Source: Kibdelosporangium aridum
GTDB lineage: Bacteria > Actinomycetota > Actinomycetes > Mycobacteriales > Pseudonocardiaceae
Assembly: GCF_900176515.1 (NCBI RefSeq)
Contig: NZ_FWXV01000008.1
Location: forward strand, 1 to 64,000
Direction: 5' to 3'
Length of the DNA stretch: 64,000 nt
In this document: piece after piece, positions 51,466 through 61,660 of the stretch
How positions within the stretch are numbered: position 1 is the stretch's first letter
Layout of the letters: each line of letters opens with the position of its first letter
Translations under genes and position numbers: made by a program
Notes under the pieces: model-generated
The model's input: only the letters and a program-made list of their open reading frames with translations
Database searches by the model: none
Told to the model about the DNA's origin: nothing

Positions 51466-52358
51466 ACCTCCCGCACGGCGTCAGCGGGATTCACGTCCTG
51501 CCTGCCGACCACCATGACGGGCCGTGGGAGTCGATCATCGTGCCGCCGGGCACGAAAGAGCGCCTCCTCGGCACGGCGGTCCTCGTTCTGCGGCACGGCA
51601 GGGCGCTGCAGTCGTTGTCTGGCCCGCCGCATGGCCTCGTCGTGCTCGCCGGTCCGCCCGGCACCGGCAAGACGACGTTGTGCCAAGGACTGGCGCAGGC
51701 TGCGGCAATGGCGGTGGCCAATCGCGGGGCGACAACGTTCGTTGAGGTGGACCCGCACGCGTTCCCCAGCGAGATGCTCGGCGAGAGCCAGCGCGCCGTG
51801 CGCAGGCTCTTCGCCGAGACGCTGCCGGAGCTCGCGGCGCGCCGGCCACACACTGTCGTGCTGGTCGACGAGGTAGAGGCGTTGGCAGTGCGGCGTAGCG
51901 CCGCGTCGTTCGAGACCAACCCGGTGGATGTGCACCGTGCGACGGACGCAGTGCTGTCCGGTTTGGACGCGCTGCGGGCGGCGTGCCCGCACCTGTTGCT
52001 GCTTGCCACGACCAACTTCACCGAGGGCGTCGACGAGGCGTTCCTGTCTCGGGCCGATCTGGTGCTACGGCTGGACTTGCCGGACGTGGACGTGCTGGCG
52101 CGGATCATCCGGTCCTCGCTGGCGGAGTTGGCGACCCTGTGGCCGACGCTGCGTGGGCTGGCGCAGGATGAGGCGCTGCACGCGAAGCTGGCTGGCCTGT
52201 GTGAGGGGTTCGACGGCAGGCGGACCCGTAAGGCGGTGTTGGCCGCGGTGGCTGGGTGCCCGGAGTTGGCGGAGAACCCCGAGCGGCTGACCGCGGACGA
52301 CTTGTCCGCCGCGGTCGAGGCCGCTCAGGCCCTGTCCTCGGTGACCACTCCGCTGTAA
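51462..52358 (+). CDS. TRIP13/Pch2-like AAA+ ATPase
   Basis: This 298-residue AAA+ protein has Walker A at 64-71 ('GPPGTGKT', Lys70), Walker B 'VVLVDEVEAL' (Asp136, Glu137), sensor-1 region 'LLLLATTNFTEGVDEAFLSR' and a C-terminal helical lid. The stretch 'DEVEAL...R...NPVD..R..DAVLSGLD' and 'TTNFTEGVDEAFLSRAD' closely parallels human TRIP13. TRIP13/Pch2 proteins remodel HORMA-domain partners; in bacteria they occur in CBASS operons. Here no HORMA, CD-NTase or effector is present; the partners are cupins. A role as remodeler or activase of the cupin enzyme is only a hypothesis. The last 34 nt overlap the convergent MFS gene. Confidence 0.85.
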   Translation: MNLPHGVSGIHVLPADHHDGPWESIIVPPGTKERLLGTAVLVLRHGRALQSLSGPPHGLVVLAGPPGTGKTTLCQGLAQAAAMAVANRGATTFVEVDPHAFPSEMLGESQRAVRRLFAETLPELAARRPHTVVLVDEVEALAVRRSAASFETNPVDVHRATDAVLSGLDALRAACPHLLLLATTNFTEGVDEAFLSRADLVLRLDLPDVDVLARIIRSSLAELATLWPTLRGLAQDEALHAKLAGLCEGFDGRRTRKAVLAAVAGCPELAENPERLTADDLSAAVEAAQALSSVTTPL

Positions 52359-53554
52359 GAGCGAACTACGTTGTCGCGCAACGAGAACGAGGCCGCGACA
52401 CTGATCGTCGCCAACGCTCCCACACTCAGCGCGACCACCGGTCCCACCAAACCCGCGAACGCCCCGACCACAACGTCACCGAGTGCGGGTCCGCCTCGCG
52501 ACGCCATCTGGTAGAACGCGGTCACCCGGCCGCGGATCTCGTCCGGTGTGTCGATCTGCACGGCGGCGTGCCGGATTGTCGTTGCCATGGCGTCGAAACC
52601 GCCGAGCAGCAACGCCGCGATGACGGCGAGTGCGAACACGGGGGAGAACGCCAGCAGGATCGCGGCGATCCCGTAGAGCATTGTGGACAACAACAACACC
52701 TTGCCCTGCCGGGTACTTCGCTGAACCGTGCGGAACACCGAGTACGTCGCCAGCAAAGCCCCGGCCGAGGGTGCGGCGGACAGGATGCCGTACCCCGTCG
52801 ACCCGACGTGCAGCACATCGAGGGCAAGTGCGGGCAACAGCACCCGGTAGGCGCTGAACACGGTCGCCGACAGGTCCAAACCCATCAGGGTGTAGATCAA
52901 CGGCCGGCGCCCGATGTACCTCGCACCCTCCATAATGGAGTGAACAACACTGCGTTTTTCTGCAGGCAGAGGGAGTGGAGGTGTTCGCACGACTGCGAGG
53001 ATGGCCACGAGCAGGGCGTACGTGCCCGCGTCCACGGCGTACATCAGTCCCGGCCCGGAGACCGAGATCAGCACACCGGCCAGCAGCGGGCCGACAAGCA
53101 CCGCGATCTCACGCGACGGGTTGAGCAGCGCGATGGCCTCCGCGATCTGGCTGCGCGGCACCAGCGCGGGAATGAGTGCCTGACGGGCCGGCTGATCGAA
53201 CGTCGCGGCAGCAGTGGTGAGTACAACGGACAACACAACGTGCCATGCCGCCGCGTGGCCGGACAGCGTCAACCACGCGAGCAACCCAGCCACCAGCAGG
53301 GCGACGGCCTGCGCGCCCTGCAGGAGGCGGCGCCGGTCGACTCGGTCGGCGAGGGCACCGCCGAGCGGGCTGAGGACGACCAGCGCCACCGCCTGCGCCG
53401 CACCGACCAGACCCGTGTACGCGATCGAGCCGGTGAGGTCGTAGACCTGGTACAAGTTGGCGGCCACGGTGCCGCGGGTGCCGATCTGCGAGGCCACCAC
53501 GCCGGCCCAGTACAGGTTGAAGTCGCGGTTGCGCAGAACCGCTGGGACCGCCAC
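52325..53554 (-). CDS. MFS transporter, EntS/DHA3-like
   Basis: This 409-residue protein has 12 helices and the features of EntS-like exporters: 'NRDFNLYWAGVVASQIGTRG', 'GGALADRVDRRRLLQGAQAV' and 'TFDQPARQALIPALVPRSQI'. It starts 4 nt after the ABC ATPase stop and may be in the same transcript as that importer. It resembles the MFS gene at 60422. Direction and cargo are unknown; efflux of a product or uptake are both possible. Confidence 0.87.
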   Translation of the reverse strand: MAVPAVLRNRDFNLYWAGVVASQIGTRGTVAANLYQVYDLTGSIAYTGLVGAAQAVALVVLSPLGGALADRVDRRRLLQGAQAVALLVAGLLAWLTLSGHAAAWHVVLSVVLTTAAATFDQPARQALIPALVPRSQIAEAIALLNPSREIAVLVGPLLAGVLISVSGPGLMYAVDAGTYALLVAILAVVRTPPLPLPAEKRSVVHSIMEGARYIGRRPLIYTLMGLDLSATVFSAYRVLLPALALDVLHVGSTGYGILSAAPSAGALLATYSVFRTVQRSTRQGKVLLLSTMLYGIAAILLAFSPVFALAVIAALLLGGFDAMATTIRHAAVQIDTPDEIRGRVTAFYQMASRGGPALGDVVVGAFAGLVGPVVALSVGALATISVAASFSLRDNVVRSYSGVVTEDRA

Positions 53555-53558
53555 GTGT

Positions 53559-54704
<1,146 letters not shown>

Positions 54705-54713
54705 AGGGACCTC

Positions 54714-56456
54714 CTAGTCCTGCCGCAGACCGATCTTGGCGCCGAGCTTGTACGCCACCGTGACGAGCACGACGAGCGTCAGCACCATGACCACGCCGAG
54801 CGCTGAGAGAACGGTGAACTCGCCGTTCTCGTACTGTTCGAAGATGAGGATGGACAGGACCTCGTTCCCGGGGCTGTACAGCAGGATCGAGCTGGACAGT
54901 TCCCGGAAGGAGACCACGAGGATGTAGATCCAGCCGGCCATCAGGCCGGGAGCCAACAGCGGCAGCAGCACCTTGCGGAACGTCTGCCACCAACTCGCCC
55001 CGCTGACCTGGGCGGACTCCTCGAGTTCCGCCGAGATCTGCTGCATCGACGTGACCGCGTAGCGCATCCCGTACGGCATGTAGCGGGTCACGTAGGCGAT
55101 CAGCAGGATGAAGATGGTGCCGTAGATGGGAATCGGGCTACGCAGGTACACAAAGGACAGTGCGAGGCCGAGAACGAGACCGGGTACCACGAGCGGCAGG
55201 AACGACAACTGGTCCACAATCGCCCGGCCGGGCACCTTGGACCGGACCACGACCCAGGCCGCAATCGCCATACCCGCCATCACGACCGTCGCCGTGCCCA
55301 CGCCGAGGAACAGCGAGTTCTGCAGTGCCGTCATCGCTTTCGGCAGGTTCAGCAGGCTGGCGTAATTGTCGAGCGACATCGACGCGAACGCCGCGCCGGA
55401 CGGGGCCTGGTAGAACTTCAGTAGTGACGTGTACAGCAGCACCAGCAGCGGGAGCGCCACGGTGAGCAGGAAGTACACGATGATCGCGGCACCCATCACC
55501 GGACGCCACTTGCCAAGGCGCATCGGGCGCGGGCGGAAACCCTTGCCGGTCACCGTCTGGTAGTTCTTCGCCGCGCGCCCGGCGAAGTTGGAGATCGCGA
55601 CACCGATCATCGCGAGCACCAACAGCCCGACCGCCAGCGCACCGGCCGCCGCGAGGTCCGGCGGGTAGGAGCGCAGCACGAAGTAGATACGGCTGGTGAA
55701 CACGTAGATGCCGTTCTGCAGCCCCAGCAGGGCGGGCACTTCGAAGCTCTCCAGGCCGCGCACGGTCATGATCAGCACGGCCGCGCCGATGGCGGGCCGG
55801 ATCAACGGGACGGTGATCCGCCGGAACACCTGGATCCTGCTCGCGCCACTCATCAACGCGGACTCCTCCAGCGAGGGGTCCATCGAGCGGAACGCCGCGA
55901 CCATCAGCAGGAACACGATGGGGGACAGGTGCAGTCCCTCCACCCAGATCATCCCCCACACCGTGAAGATGTCGACCGCGGCGGAGCCGAAGACCGGTTC
56001 GAGCATCTTGTTGAGCAGTCCGATGTCCGGGCTGGCGAGGAAGATCCAGGCGATCGTGTACAGGATGCCGGGGATGATCAACGGGATGATCGACGCGGCG
56101 AAGAACAGTGCCTTGAACGGCACGTCCGTGCGCACCTGCAGGTAGGCCAGTGACGTGCCGACCGCGAGGGACAGCACGGCCGATCCGACGGCGAACCAGA
56201 GCGAGTTGCCGATCAGACTGCCGATCCGCTCGTCGCCGTACGCGCGGGCGAAGCCGCCGAACGTGAACCCGTTGGCGTCGAAGAAGGTTCCCCAGACCAG
56301 GTAGTACAGCGGGACGATCGCCAGGTAGCCGATCGCGGCCACCACCGCGAGGGTGATGAGCAGTTTGGGGGTCGGCCACCACCGGCGCCGCCGGGGGAGT
56401 GGCGCCGGTTGGTCATCCGTGGTGACCGGTGGTCGTGGAGGCGCTGCCGTGGTCAT
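54714..56456 (-). CDS. ABC transporter permease, fused FbpB/ThiP type
   Basis: This 580-residue membrane protein contains two permease domains of about six helices each, so one chain forms the whole channel. Two EAA loops are visible: 'EESALMSGASRIQVFRRI' and 'EESAQVSGASWWQTFRKV'. The architecture is that of FbpB, ThiP or PhnV-like importers. It lies between two binding-protein genes upstream and the ATPase gene downstream. Confidence 0.94.
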   Translation of the reverse strand: MTTAAPPRPPVTTDDQPAPLPRRRRWWPTPKLLITLAVVAAIGYLAIVPLYYLVWGTFFDANGFTFGGFARAYGDERIGSLIGNSLWFAVGSAVLSLAVGTSLAYLQVRTDVPFKALFFAASIIPLIIPGILYTIAWIFLASPDIGLLNKMLEPVFGSAAVDIFTVWGMIWVEGLHLSPIVFLLMVAAFRSMDPSLEESALMSGASRIQVFRRITVPLIRPAIGAAVLIMTVRGLESFEVPALLGLQNGIYVFTSRIYFVLRSYPPDLAAAGALAVGLLVLAMIGVAISNFAGRAAKNYQTVTGKGFRPRPMRLGKWRPVMGAAIIVYFLLTVALPLLVLLYTSLLKFYQAPSGAAFASMSLDNYASLLNLPKAMTALQNSLFLGVGTATVVMAGMAIAAWVVVRSKVPGRAIVDQLSFLPLVVPGLVLGLALSFVYLRSPIPIYGTIFILLIAYVTRYMPYGMRYAVTSMQQISAELEESAQVSGASWWQTFRKVLLPLLAPGLMAGWIYILVVSFRELSSSILLYSPGNEVLSILIFEQYENGEFTVLSALGVVMVLTLVVLVTVAYKLGAKIGLRQD

Positions 56457-56472
56457 CGCCTAACCTTTCGGT

Positions 56473-57585
56473 CTAGTTGGAGACCTGCTCGCCGCCCGCG
56501 ACGACTTTGTCGTACTTCTTCTGCCACTCGTCGCCGTGCTCGACCATCGTCTTGACGTCGATCGGGACGATCTCCACGCCCTTGAGCGGGTCCTCGCCCG
56601 TGACGACGGCTGGTGTCAGCCCGTCCTTGACCAGCACCTGCTGTCCCTCTTCGAGCAGCCAGTCGGTGAACAACATCGCCGCGGCGGGATGCGGGGCGCT
56701 CTTCATCAGCCCGACCCCGTTGGGCCGTGCGATCACGGGCTGGGCGAACGGCAGGAAGTCGACCGGAGCGCCCTTGGCCTTCGCGCGGTCCACAATGTAC
56801 GAGTAGTTGGACGCGACGAGCGAGAACTGGCCCGCCGACAACAGTTCACCCTGGACGGTGTGCCCCTTGACGATCTTGGCGCCCTTGGCCATGTCCGCGA
56901 ACAGCTTGTCGATCTCGGCCTCGCTCTTGCCCTTGGTCTTCCAGTAGCCGTAGAGCGTGAGATACCAGTCGTAGTCGCCGATCTCCATGGACAGCTTGCC
57001 GTCCCACTTCGGATCGGCGAGATCCTCCCACCGCTTGGGCTCCTGGCCCTTTCCCACCAGCGTGGTGTTCCAGCTCGGAGCGAACAGGTTGAACCGCGAC
57101 GCGGTCCATCCGTCGAACTGGCCCGCCTTCGGCACGAGGTCACGCCGCTCGCCCTTGTACTCGGCGAGCATGCGTTCGGTGTTGAGGGCGAAGAGCTCGT
57201 TGGCGTTGGTCTCGATGACGTCGTTGCCCGCGAACTTCGCCGACTGCTCCTGCAACACGCGCTGCAGCACGGTTTCCGAGCCCGCGCGGTAGAGCTGTAC
57301 GTCGATGCCGAACTTGTCGCTGAACGCCTTCGTGATGCTGTCAGCGATGTCGCTCGTCATCGAGGTGTAGAGGTTGAGCGTTTTCTCCTGCTTGGCCCGC
57401 TCGACGAGCTTGTCCCGCCGCGCCTGTCCTTTGAGGCCGGCCATTTCCGCGTAGAACTTCTCCGCTGCCGTCGGCTCTCCGCCGCCGGTGCCGGGGCCGC
57501 TCGCTGTCGGTGAGGCACCGCAGCCCGTCGCGACCAGCACGGCCGCAAGTCCGAACGCACCTAACCGCGCCTTTGCGGTGTTCAT
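56473..57585 (-). CDS. Fe3+/thiamine-type ABC substrate-binding lipoprotein (second copy)
   Basis: This 370-residue lipoprotein (Cys in 'VLVATGCGAS') has a ligand domain of the FbpA/ThiB structural group: 'TLNLYTSMTSDIADSITKAF', 'GSETVLQRVLQEQSAKFAG', 'KWDGKLSMEIGDYDWY' and 'ARPNGVGLMKSAPHPAAAML'. It is paralogous to the gene just upstream, sharing 'ETVLQRVLQEQ', 'SMEIGD.DW' and 'GELLSAGQF'. Its ATG shares one base with the preceding TGA. The tyrosine cluster of classical ferric-binding proteins is not obvious, so an organic ligand is plausible. Confidence 0.9.
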   Translation of the reverse strand: MNTAKARLGAFGLAAVLVATGCGASPTASGPGTGGGEPTAAEKFYAEMAGLKGQARRDKLVERAKQEKTLNLYTSMTSDIADSITKAFSDKFGIDVQLYRAGSETVLQRVLQEQSAKFAGNDVIETNANELFALNTERMLAEYKGERRDLVPKAGQFDGWTASRFNLFAPSWNTTLVGKGQEPKRWEDLADPKWDGKLSMEIGDYDWYLTLYGYWKTKGKSEAEIDKLFADMAKGAKIVKGHTVQGELLSAGQFSLVASNYSYIVDRAKAKGAPVDFLPFAQPVIARPNGVGLMKSAPHPAAAMLFTDWLLEEGQQVLVKDGLTPAVVTGEDPLKGVEIVPIDVKTMVEHGDEWQKKYDKVVAGGEQVSN

Positions 57586-58691
57586 CACTTGATCTCCTGT
57601 CCGGACTTGACGATGTCCGCGTAGAGCTGGTCCCACTTCTTGGGGTCCGCGAGCAGTTCCTGCTCCGGCGGCGCCACGACCGTGAGACCGGCCAGCGGGT
57701 CCGTGGTGGTGGGGATGGAGCCGACCCGGAACGCGTCGGCGAGTGCTTTCTGGCCCTCGGTGAGCTGCCAGTCGGTGAACAGCATCGCGGCTGCGGGATT
57801 GCGAGCCGCTTTGATCAACCCGATTCCGTTGGGGCGCACCACGATCGGCTGTACCGGTTGGCCTGACTTCGGATGCCAGCTGACCGGCGCGCCCTTGTCG
57901 GCCGCTTTGTCGATGGTGTGGCTGTAGGAGGACACGGTGATCCCGAACTGGCCCGCGGACAGCAGTTCGCCCTGCGTGGTGTGGCCCTTGGCGATCTTCG
58001 AGTTCGCGGCGATCCGGGAGAACAGGTCACGGACCTCGGCGTCGGTCTTGCCCTGGCCGATGTAGTACTGGTACATCGCGGCGAACCAGTCGACGTCCCC
58101 GATCTCCATCGACACCTGGCCCTTCCACTTCGGATCGGCCAGGTCCTCGTACGACTTGGGCTCGTCGCCGGGTGCGACCTTGCTGGTGTTCCACCCGACG
58201 ACGAAGACGTTGAACCTGGCCGCCGTCCAGCCGTCGGCCTGTCCTTGCTTGCGGACCTTGTCGCGCAGTTCGCCCTTGTACGGCGCGAGCAGGCCCTCTT
58301 TGTTCATGATGTGCAGTTCACCGGCGTTGGTGTCGATCACGTCGGTGCCGGGGTATCCGGCCTGCTGTTCCTGCAACACGCGCTGCAGCACGGTTTCCGA
58401 GTTCGCGCGGTAGACGCTGACCTCGATCCCGTACGCCTTCTGGAAACCCTCGACCAGCTTGTCGATGTCGGTGTTCGACGTGTAGACGGAGAGCTTGCCC
58501 TCCTGCTTGGCCAGTTCGACTAGCGTGTCGTGGCGCTGCGCTCCGGTGAGACCGTTGACCCGGTCGTACACAGCCTCGGCCGAACCACCGCCGCCGCGGT
58601 CACCGGATGCGGACGGCGAGGTGCCGCACGCGGAGAGGAGTAGCGCGGTGGCTGTCGTAGCCACCGCGGATAGGACGGCATGACGTCGCAT
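57585..58691 (-). CDS. Fe3+/thiamine-type ABC substrate-binding lipoprotein (first copy)
   Basis: The ATG at 58691 has GGAG six bases upstream and gives 368 residues; TTG at 58706 is less good. The lipobox is 'ALLLSAC'. Motifs include 'GKLSVYTSNTDIDKLVEGF', 'SETVLQRVLQEQQAGYPG', 'WKGQVSMEIGDVDWFAAM' and 'VRPNGIGLIKAARNPAAAML'. It is clearly a paralogue of the downstream gene and both feed a single permease-ATPase pair. Two receptors could widen the ligand range or deliver two related compounds. Confidence 0.9.
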   Translation of the reverse strand: MRRHAVLSAVATTATALLLSACGTSPSASGDRGGGGSAEAVYDRVNGLTGAQRHDTLVELAKQEGKLSVYTSNTDIDKLVEGFQKAYGIEVSVYRANSETVLQRVLQEQQAGYPGTDVIDTNAGELHIMNKEGLLAPYKGELRDKVRKQGQADGWTAARFNVFVVGWNTSKVAPGDEPKSYEDLADPKWKGQVSMEIGDVDWFAAMYQYYIGQGKTDAEVRDLFSRIAANSKIAKGHTTQGELLSAGQFGITVSSYSHTIDKAADKGAPVSWHPKSGQPVQPIVVRPNGIGLIKAARNPAAAMLFTDWQLTEGQKALADAFRVGSIPTTTDPLAGLTVVAPPEQELLADPKKWDQLYADIVKSGQEIK

Positions 58692-58804
58692 GTGCGTCTC
58701 CGGCAAGGATCATCGGGCAGGCATCGTCGCCTGTCCGGGTGCACTGTTCCCCTGCTTCGTTCCCCAGTGCTGGTTCCCCCGCGTGGAGATCGCGGTGAGG
58801 AGGA

Positions 58805-59434
58805 TCAGCCGGCGTCCGGGTCGCGAACCGGCTTGACGACCGAGTTGTGCTCGCTGATCCCGGTGTGCCCGCCGTGCACGGTCCCCTGCTCGATCGCGGC
58901 GCGCAGCAGTTCGGCGCCTTGGTCCGGGCTCAGCTGGACCGAGTGCCGCTCGATGTTGTGCAGGCGCATCGTGCGCAGCAGTCCGGTGTCCTGGATGGCG
59001 AGGTACCGGGACGTGTCGTTCTCGTCGAGGTTGAAGTGCTGGTGCCACGCCCATCGCGGCGGCGCGAACAGGGTGCCCTCCGACCACTCGACGACCTCGA
59101 CGGGCTCGTCGTCGTAGTTGATCAGCGAGTAGCCGCTGCCCTTGACGATGTAGAGGTAGGCCTCGGTGGTGTGGCGGTGGCGCACGGACGCCGAGCCGGG
59201 CTTGAGCTCGGCGAGGTGAGCGTTGAGCACCTCGTAGTCGGCGAGGTCGAACCAGCGGCCGCGGTTGTTGCGCCACTTGCGCTCCGGAAGGTCCATCTTG
59301 CGAAGGTCATGCGGGACGACGAGGCCCTTGATCGGCGGGTGCTGCCGGTTGAACTCGTCCCGCGCGGCGATCTCGGACGCGTCGCGATTCTTCTTCTCGC
59401 TGGACAGAACGCCTTTTAGGTAGTCGTCGCGCAC
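58805..59434 (-). CDS. Single-domain cupin protein (cupin C)
   Basis: I use GTG at 59434, six bases after AGGAG, for 209 residues; a GTG at 59470 has no ribosome site. The cupin core carries the metal ligands 'SASVRHRHTTEAYLYIVKGS' and 'PPRWAWHQHFNLDEN'. It resembles the second domain of cupin B. It precedes the two binding-protein genes on the same strand with a 113-nt gap, and a GGTCTAACC palindrome lies about 50 nt upstream of its start. Enzymatic role unknown; dioxygenase or ligand sensor. Confidence 0.82.
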   Translation of the reverse strand: MRDDYLKGVLSSEKKNRDASEIAARDEFNRQHPPIKGLVVPHDLRKMDLPERKWRNNRGRWFDLADYEVLNAHLAELKPGSASVRHRHTTEAYLYIVKGSGYSLINYDDEPVEVVEWSEGTLFAPPRWAWHQHFNLDENDTSRYLAIQDTGLLRTMRLHNIERHSVQLSPDQGAELLRAAIEQGTVHGGHTGISEHNSVVKPVRDPDAG

Positions 59435-59484
59435 TATGGGCTCCTTCGGGTCGAGTAGATCTGAGTACACCTCAGCGGTGGACT

Positions 59485-59499
59485 AAAGGTCTAACCTTT
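59485..59499. promoter_or_regulatory. Candidate GntR operator upstream of cupin C
   Basis: AAAGGT-CTA-ACCTTT is a perfect 6-3-6 inverted repeat. Its core GGTCTAACC is the same as that of the site before the ferredoxin gene, suggesting a shared repressor. Confidence 0.6.
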
Positions 59500-59521
59500 T
59501 GACGGTAGGGTTACCGGAACG

Positions 59522-60358
59522 TTACCTCGATTCCTCGCCGTGCAATGGCCTGTCGGCGAGCAGGCCGGCCACGTCGGCGACAGTGATGCCGCGCATCACC
59601 TCGCGAGCGGTCTGTGCCATCGGAATGTCCATTCCGACCTCGTTGGCCAGTTCCGCGGTGTTCGCGAGGTCTTTCGCGTGCCACGTCAGGCGCATCCGTT
59701 CGAGCTCGCGCAGGGTCCGCGAGTCGGTTGGCCCGTCCATCAGCGCGCGGCGCAGTACCGGCACCGAGACGCCGCCGCGCCTCGCGAGTTCCAGCGCCTC
59801 GGTGATCGCGCAGATCTGCGCCCAGTGCACGAGGTTGTTGGCCGTTTTCCCGACCTGGCCGGCGCCAAGCGGGCCGAGGTGGTGCACGGCGGAAGTCCAC
59901 GGTTCGAGCAGTGGGCGTACTCGGTCGAGTACCTCAGCGTCGCCGCCGACCAGAAGGTTCACCGCGCCCTCCTCGGCGCCGCGTACCCCGCCGGTGAGCG
60001 CCGCGTCGAGCACGTCGACACCGGGTGGTGCGGCAGCCGCCACTTTCGCACACGTTTCGGGTCGTAGCGAAGAGCAAAGCAGGACAACTGCGCCGTTTCG
60101 TGCGCCGGCGAGTGCGCCTGATCGTCCAAAGCAGACATCGAGGACATCTCGGTCGGTCGGCACGAACACTGCGATGGCGTCGGCTTGGCGCGCCGCGTCG
60201 GCCGCGCTCGCTGCCACGTGTGCGCCAAGCTCACGCGCGGCTTCACGCTTCGTGTCGTCGAGATCCTGGACGGTGACGTCGATTCCGGCGGCCAGAAGGT
60301 GCCGGGTGATCGGGAAACCCATCGCGCCGAGGCCGATCACCGCAACGGTTGCCGTCAT
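59522..60358 (-). CDS. 3-hydroxyisobutyrate-dehydrogenase-family NAD(P) oxidoreductase
   Basis: This 278-residue beta-hydroxyacid dehydrogenase has the cofactor motif 'VAVIGLGAMGFPITRHLLAA', the substrate loop 'DAALTGGVRGAEEG' and the catalytic lysine Lys171 in 'GAGQVGKTANNLVHW'. The family oxidises beta-hydroxy acids (3-hydroxyisobutyrate, tartronate semialdehyde, L-threonate-like). The usual 'APVSGG' loop is altered to 'AALTGG'. It lies upstream of cupin C and is divergent from an MFS transporter, in the middle of the putative catabolic cluster. Confidence 0.9.
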   Translation of the reverse strand: MTATVAVIGLGAMGFPITRHLLAAGIDVTVQDLDDTKREAARELGAHVAASAADAARQADAIAVFVPTDRDVLDVCFGRSGALAGARNGAVVLLCSSLRPETCAKVAAAAPPGVDVLDAALTGGVRGAEEGAVNLLVGGDAEVLDRVRPLLEPWTSAVHHLGPLGAGQVGKTANNLVHWAQICAITEALELARRGGVSVPVLRRALMDGPTDSRTLRELERMRLTWHAKDLANTAELANEVGMDIPMAQTAREVMRGITVADVAGLLADRPLHGEESR

Positions 60359-60389
60359 GGGGCCACTCCTTTCTGGAGTGAGCTAAACA

Positions 60390-60407
60390 TTATACCATTA
60401 ATCCAAT
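60390..60407. promoter_or_regulatory. Candidate GntR operator/promoter region of the MFS gene at 60422
   Basis: The AT-rich TTATACCATTAATCCAAT aligns with TCATACCAATAGTCCAAA at 62499 (ATACCA-TA-TCCAA in common). It lies in the divergent gap between the dehydrogenase and the MFS gene and may overlap a -10 box. Confidence 0.45.
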
Positions 60408-60421
60408 AGTGAGGAGGTGTC

Positions 60422-61660
60422 GTGCGGGCACGCAGGGCTGCCGGGCGCGTCTTTCGTTCTCTCGCCGTGCCCAACTACCGCTTCTTCTTCATTGGCCACG
60501 CGGTCAGCGTCGTCGGAACGTGGATGCAGCGAGTCGCCCAGGACTGGCTGGTGCTCGACCTGTCCGATTCGGCCGTGGCGCTCGGCATCGCGACCGCGCT
60601 GCAGTTCTTGCCCACATTGGTGTTCGGGCTGTGGGGCGGCGTTCTGGTCGACCGGCTCGACCGGCGCCGCACGATCATGGTCACGCAGGCAGTCAGCGCT
60701 GTGCTCGCCGCGGTCCTCGCCGGGGCAGTGCTGGGCGGGGTCGTGCAACTGTGGATGGTCTACGCGTTGGCGCTTGGCCTCGGCCTGGTGACGGTGGTGG
60801 ATGTGCCGGCGCGGCAAGCGTTCGTCACCGAGATGGTCGCCCCACAGGACTACGTCAACGCGCAATCGCTGAACTCGACGGTCCACAACGCTGGACGCCT
60901 TGTCGGGCCTGCGATCGCCGGTGTGCTCATCGCGGCCGTCGACGTCGGCTTGGCGTTCGCGATCAACGCGGTCTCGTTCGCGGCTGTCCTCTATGGACTG
61001 GCTCGGATGGACACCTCGGCGTTGCATCGCGTGCCGCGGTCGACGCGGGCATCAGGCAAGGCGTTGCAGGGCATGCGTTACGTCTGGGAACATCCGGAGT
61101 TGCGAGCGTGCCTTCTGCTGGTGGCCGTGGTCGCCCTGATCGGCCAGAACTTCCGGGTCGTGCTGCCGCTGCTCGCGCGCGACACCCTCGGCGGCGGCCC
61201 GGAGGTCTACGGATGGCTCACGTCCGCGCTCGGCGTCGGTGCGGTGCTCGGGGCACTGGCCAGTGCCGGGCGCCGTGCGGTGACGTCGTGGTCACTGCTG
61301 CGCTGGACCTGGATTTTCGCGGGCGTCAACGCAGTCGCCGCGTTCGCGCCAGGGCTCGCCGTGGCGCTGGGCATGATGGTGGCGCTGGGGATCGCCAACA
61401 TCTCGTTCAACACGCTCGCTCGCACCATGCTGCAGATCGGCACCCAACCGGAGATGCAAGGCCGGGTGATCGCCCTGCACAGCCTCGTGTTCCTGGGCAG
61501 CACGCCGATCGGCGGCCCGCTCACCGGATGGCTGTGCGAGCAGTGGGGTGCGGGCGCCGGGTTCCTGCTCGCCGGGGTGTCGTCCGCGGCAGCGGCGCTG
61601 GCGGTCACGCCGATGCTGCGCCGGTCCCGGTCGCTGAAGACGGATGTTCAGGAGGTCTGA
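60422..61660 (+). CDS. MFS transporter, EntS/DHA3-like
   Basis: GTG at 60422 follows GAGGAGG and gives 412 residues with 12 helices. Motifs include 'VPNYRFFFIGHAVSVVGTWM', 'GGVLVDRLDRRRTIMVTQ' and 'VDVPARQAFVTEMVAPQDYV'. It is a relative of the MFS protein encoded at 52325. Its 3' end overlaps the convergent GntR gene by 13 nt. Adjacent operator-like sequence suggests substrate-controlled expression. Confidence 0.9.
   Translation: MRARRAAGRVFRSLAVPNYRFFFIGHAVSVVGTWMQRVAQDWLVLDLSDSAVALGIATALQFLPTLVFGLWGGVLVDRLDRRRTIMVTQAVSAVLAAVLAGAVLGGVVQLWMVYALALGLGLVTVVDVPARQAFVTEMVAPQDYVNAQSLNSTVHNAGRLVGPAIAGVLIAAVDVGLAFAINAVSFAAVLYGLARMDTSALHRVPRSTRASGKALQGMRYVWEHPELRACLLLVAVVALIGQNFRVVLPLLARDTLGGGPEVYGWLTSALGVGAVLGALASAGRRAVTSWSLLRWTWIFAGVNAVAAFAPGLAVALGMMVALGIANISFNTLARTMLQIGTQPEMQGRVIALHSLVFLGSTPIGGPLTGWLCEQWGAGAGFLLAGVSSAAAALAVTPMLRRSRSLKTDVQEV

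Noticed and set aside
51462..52358. TRIP13-like gene as part of a CBASS defence operon
   Set aside because: No CD-NTase, HORMA or effector gene lies nearby; neighbours are cupins and transporters.
56473..58691. Importer as an iron(III) transporter
   Set aside because: Structural group fits, but the ferric tyrosine cluster is not evident and the neighbours are catabolic; ligand left open.
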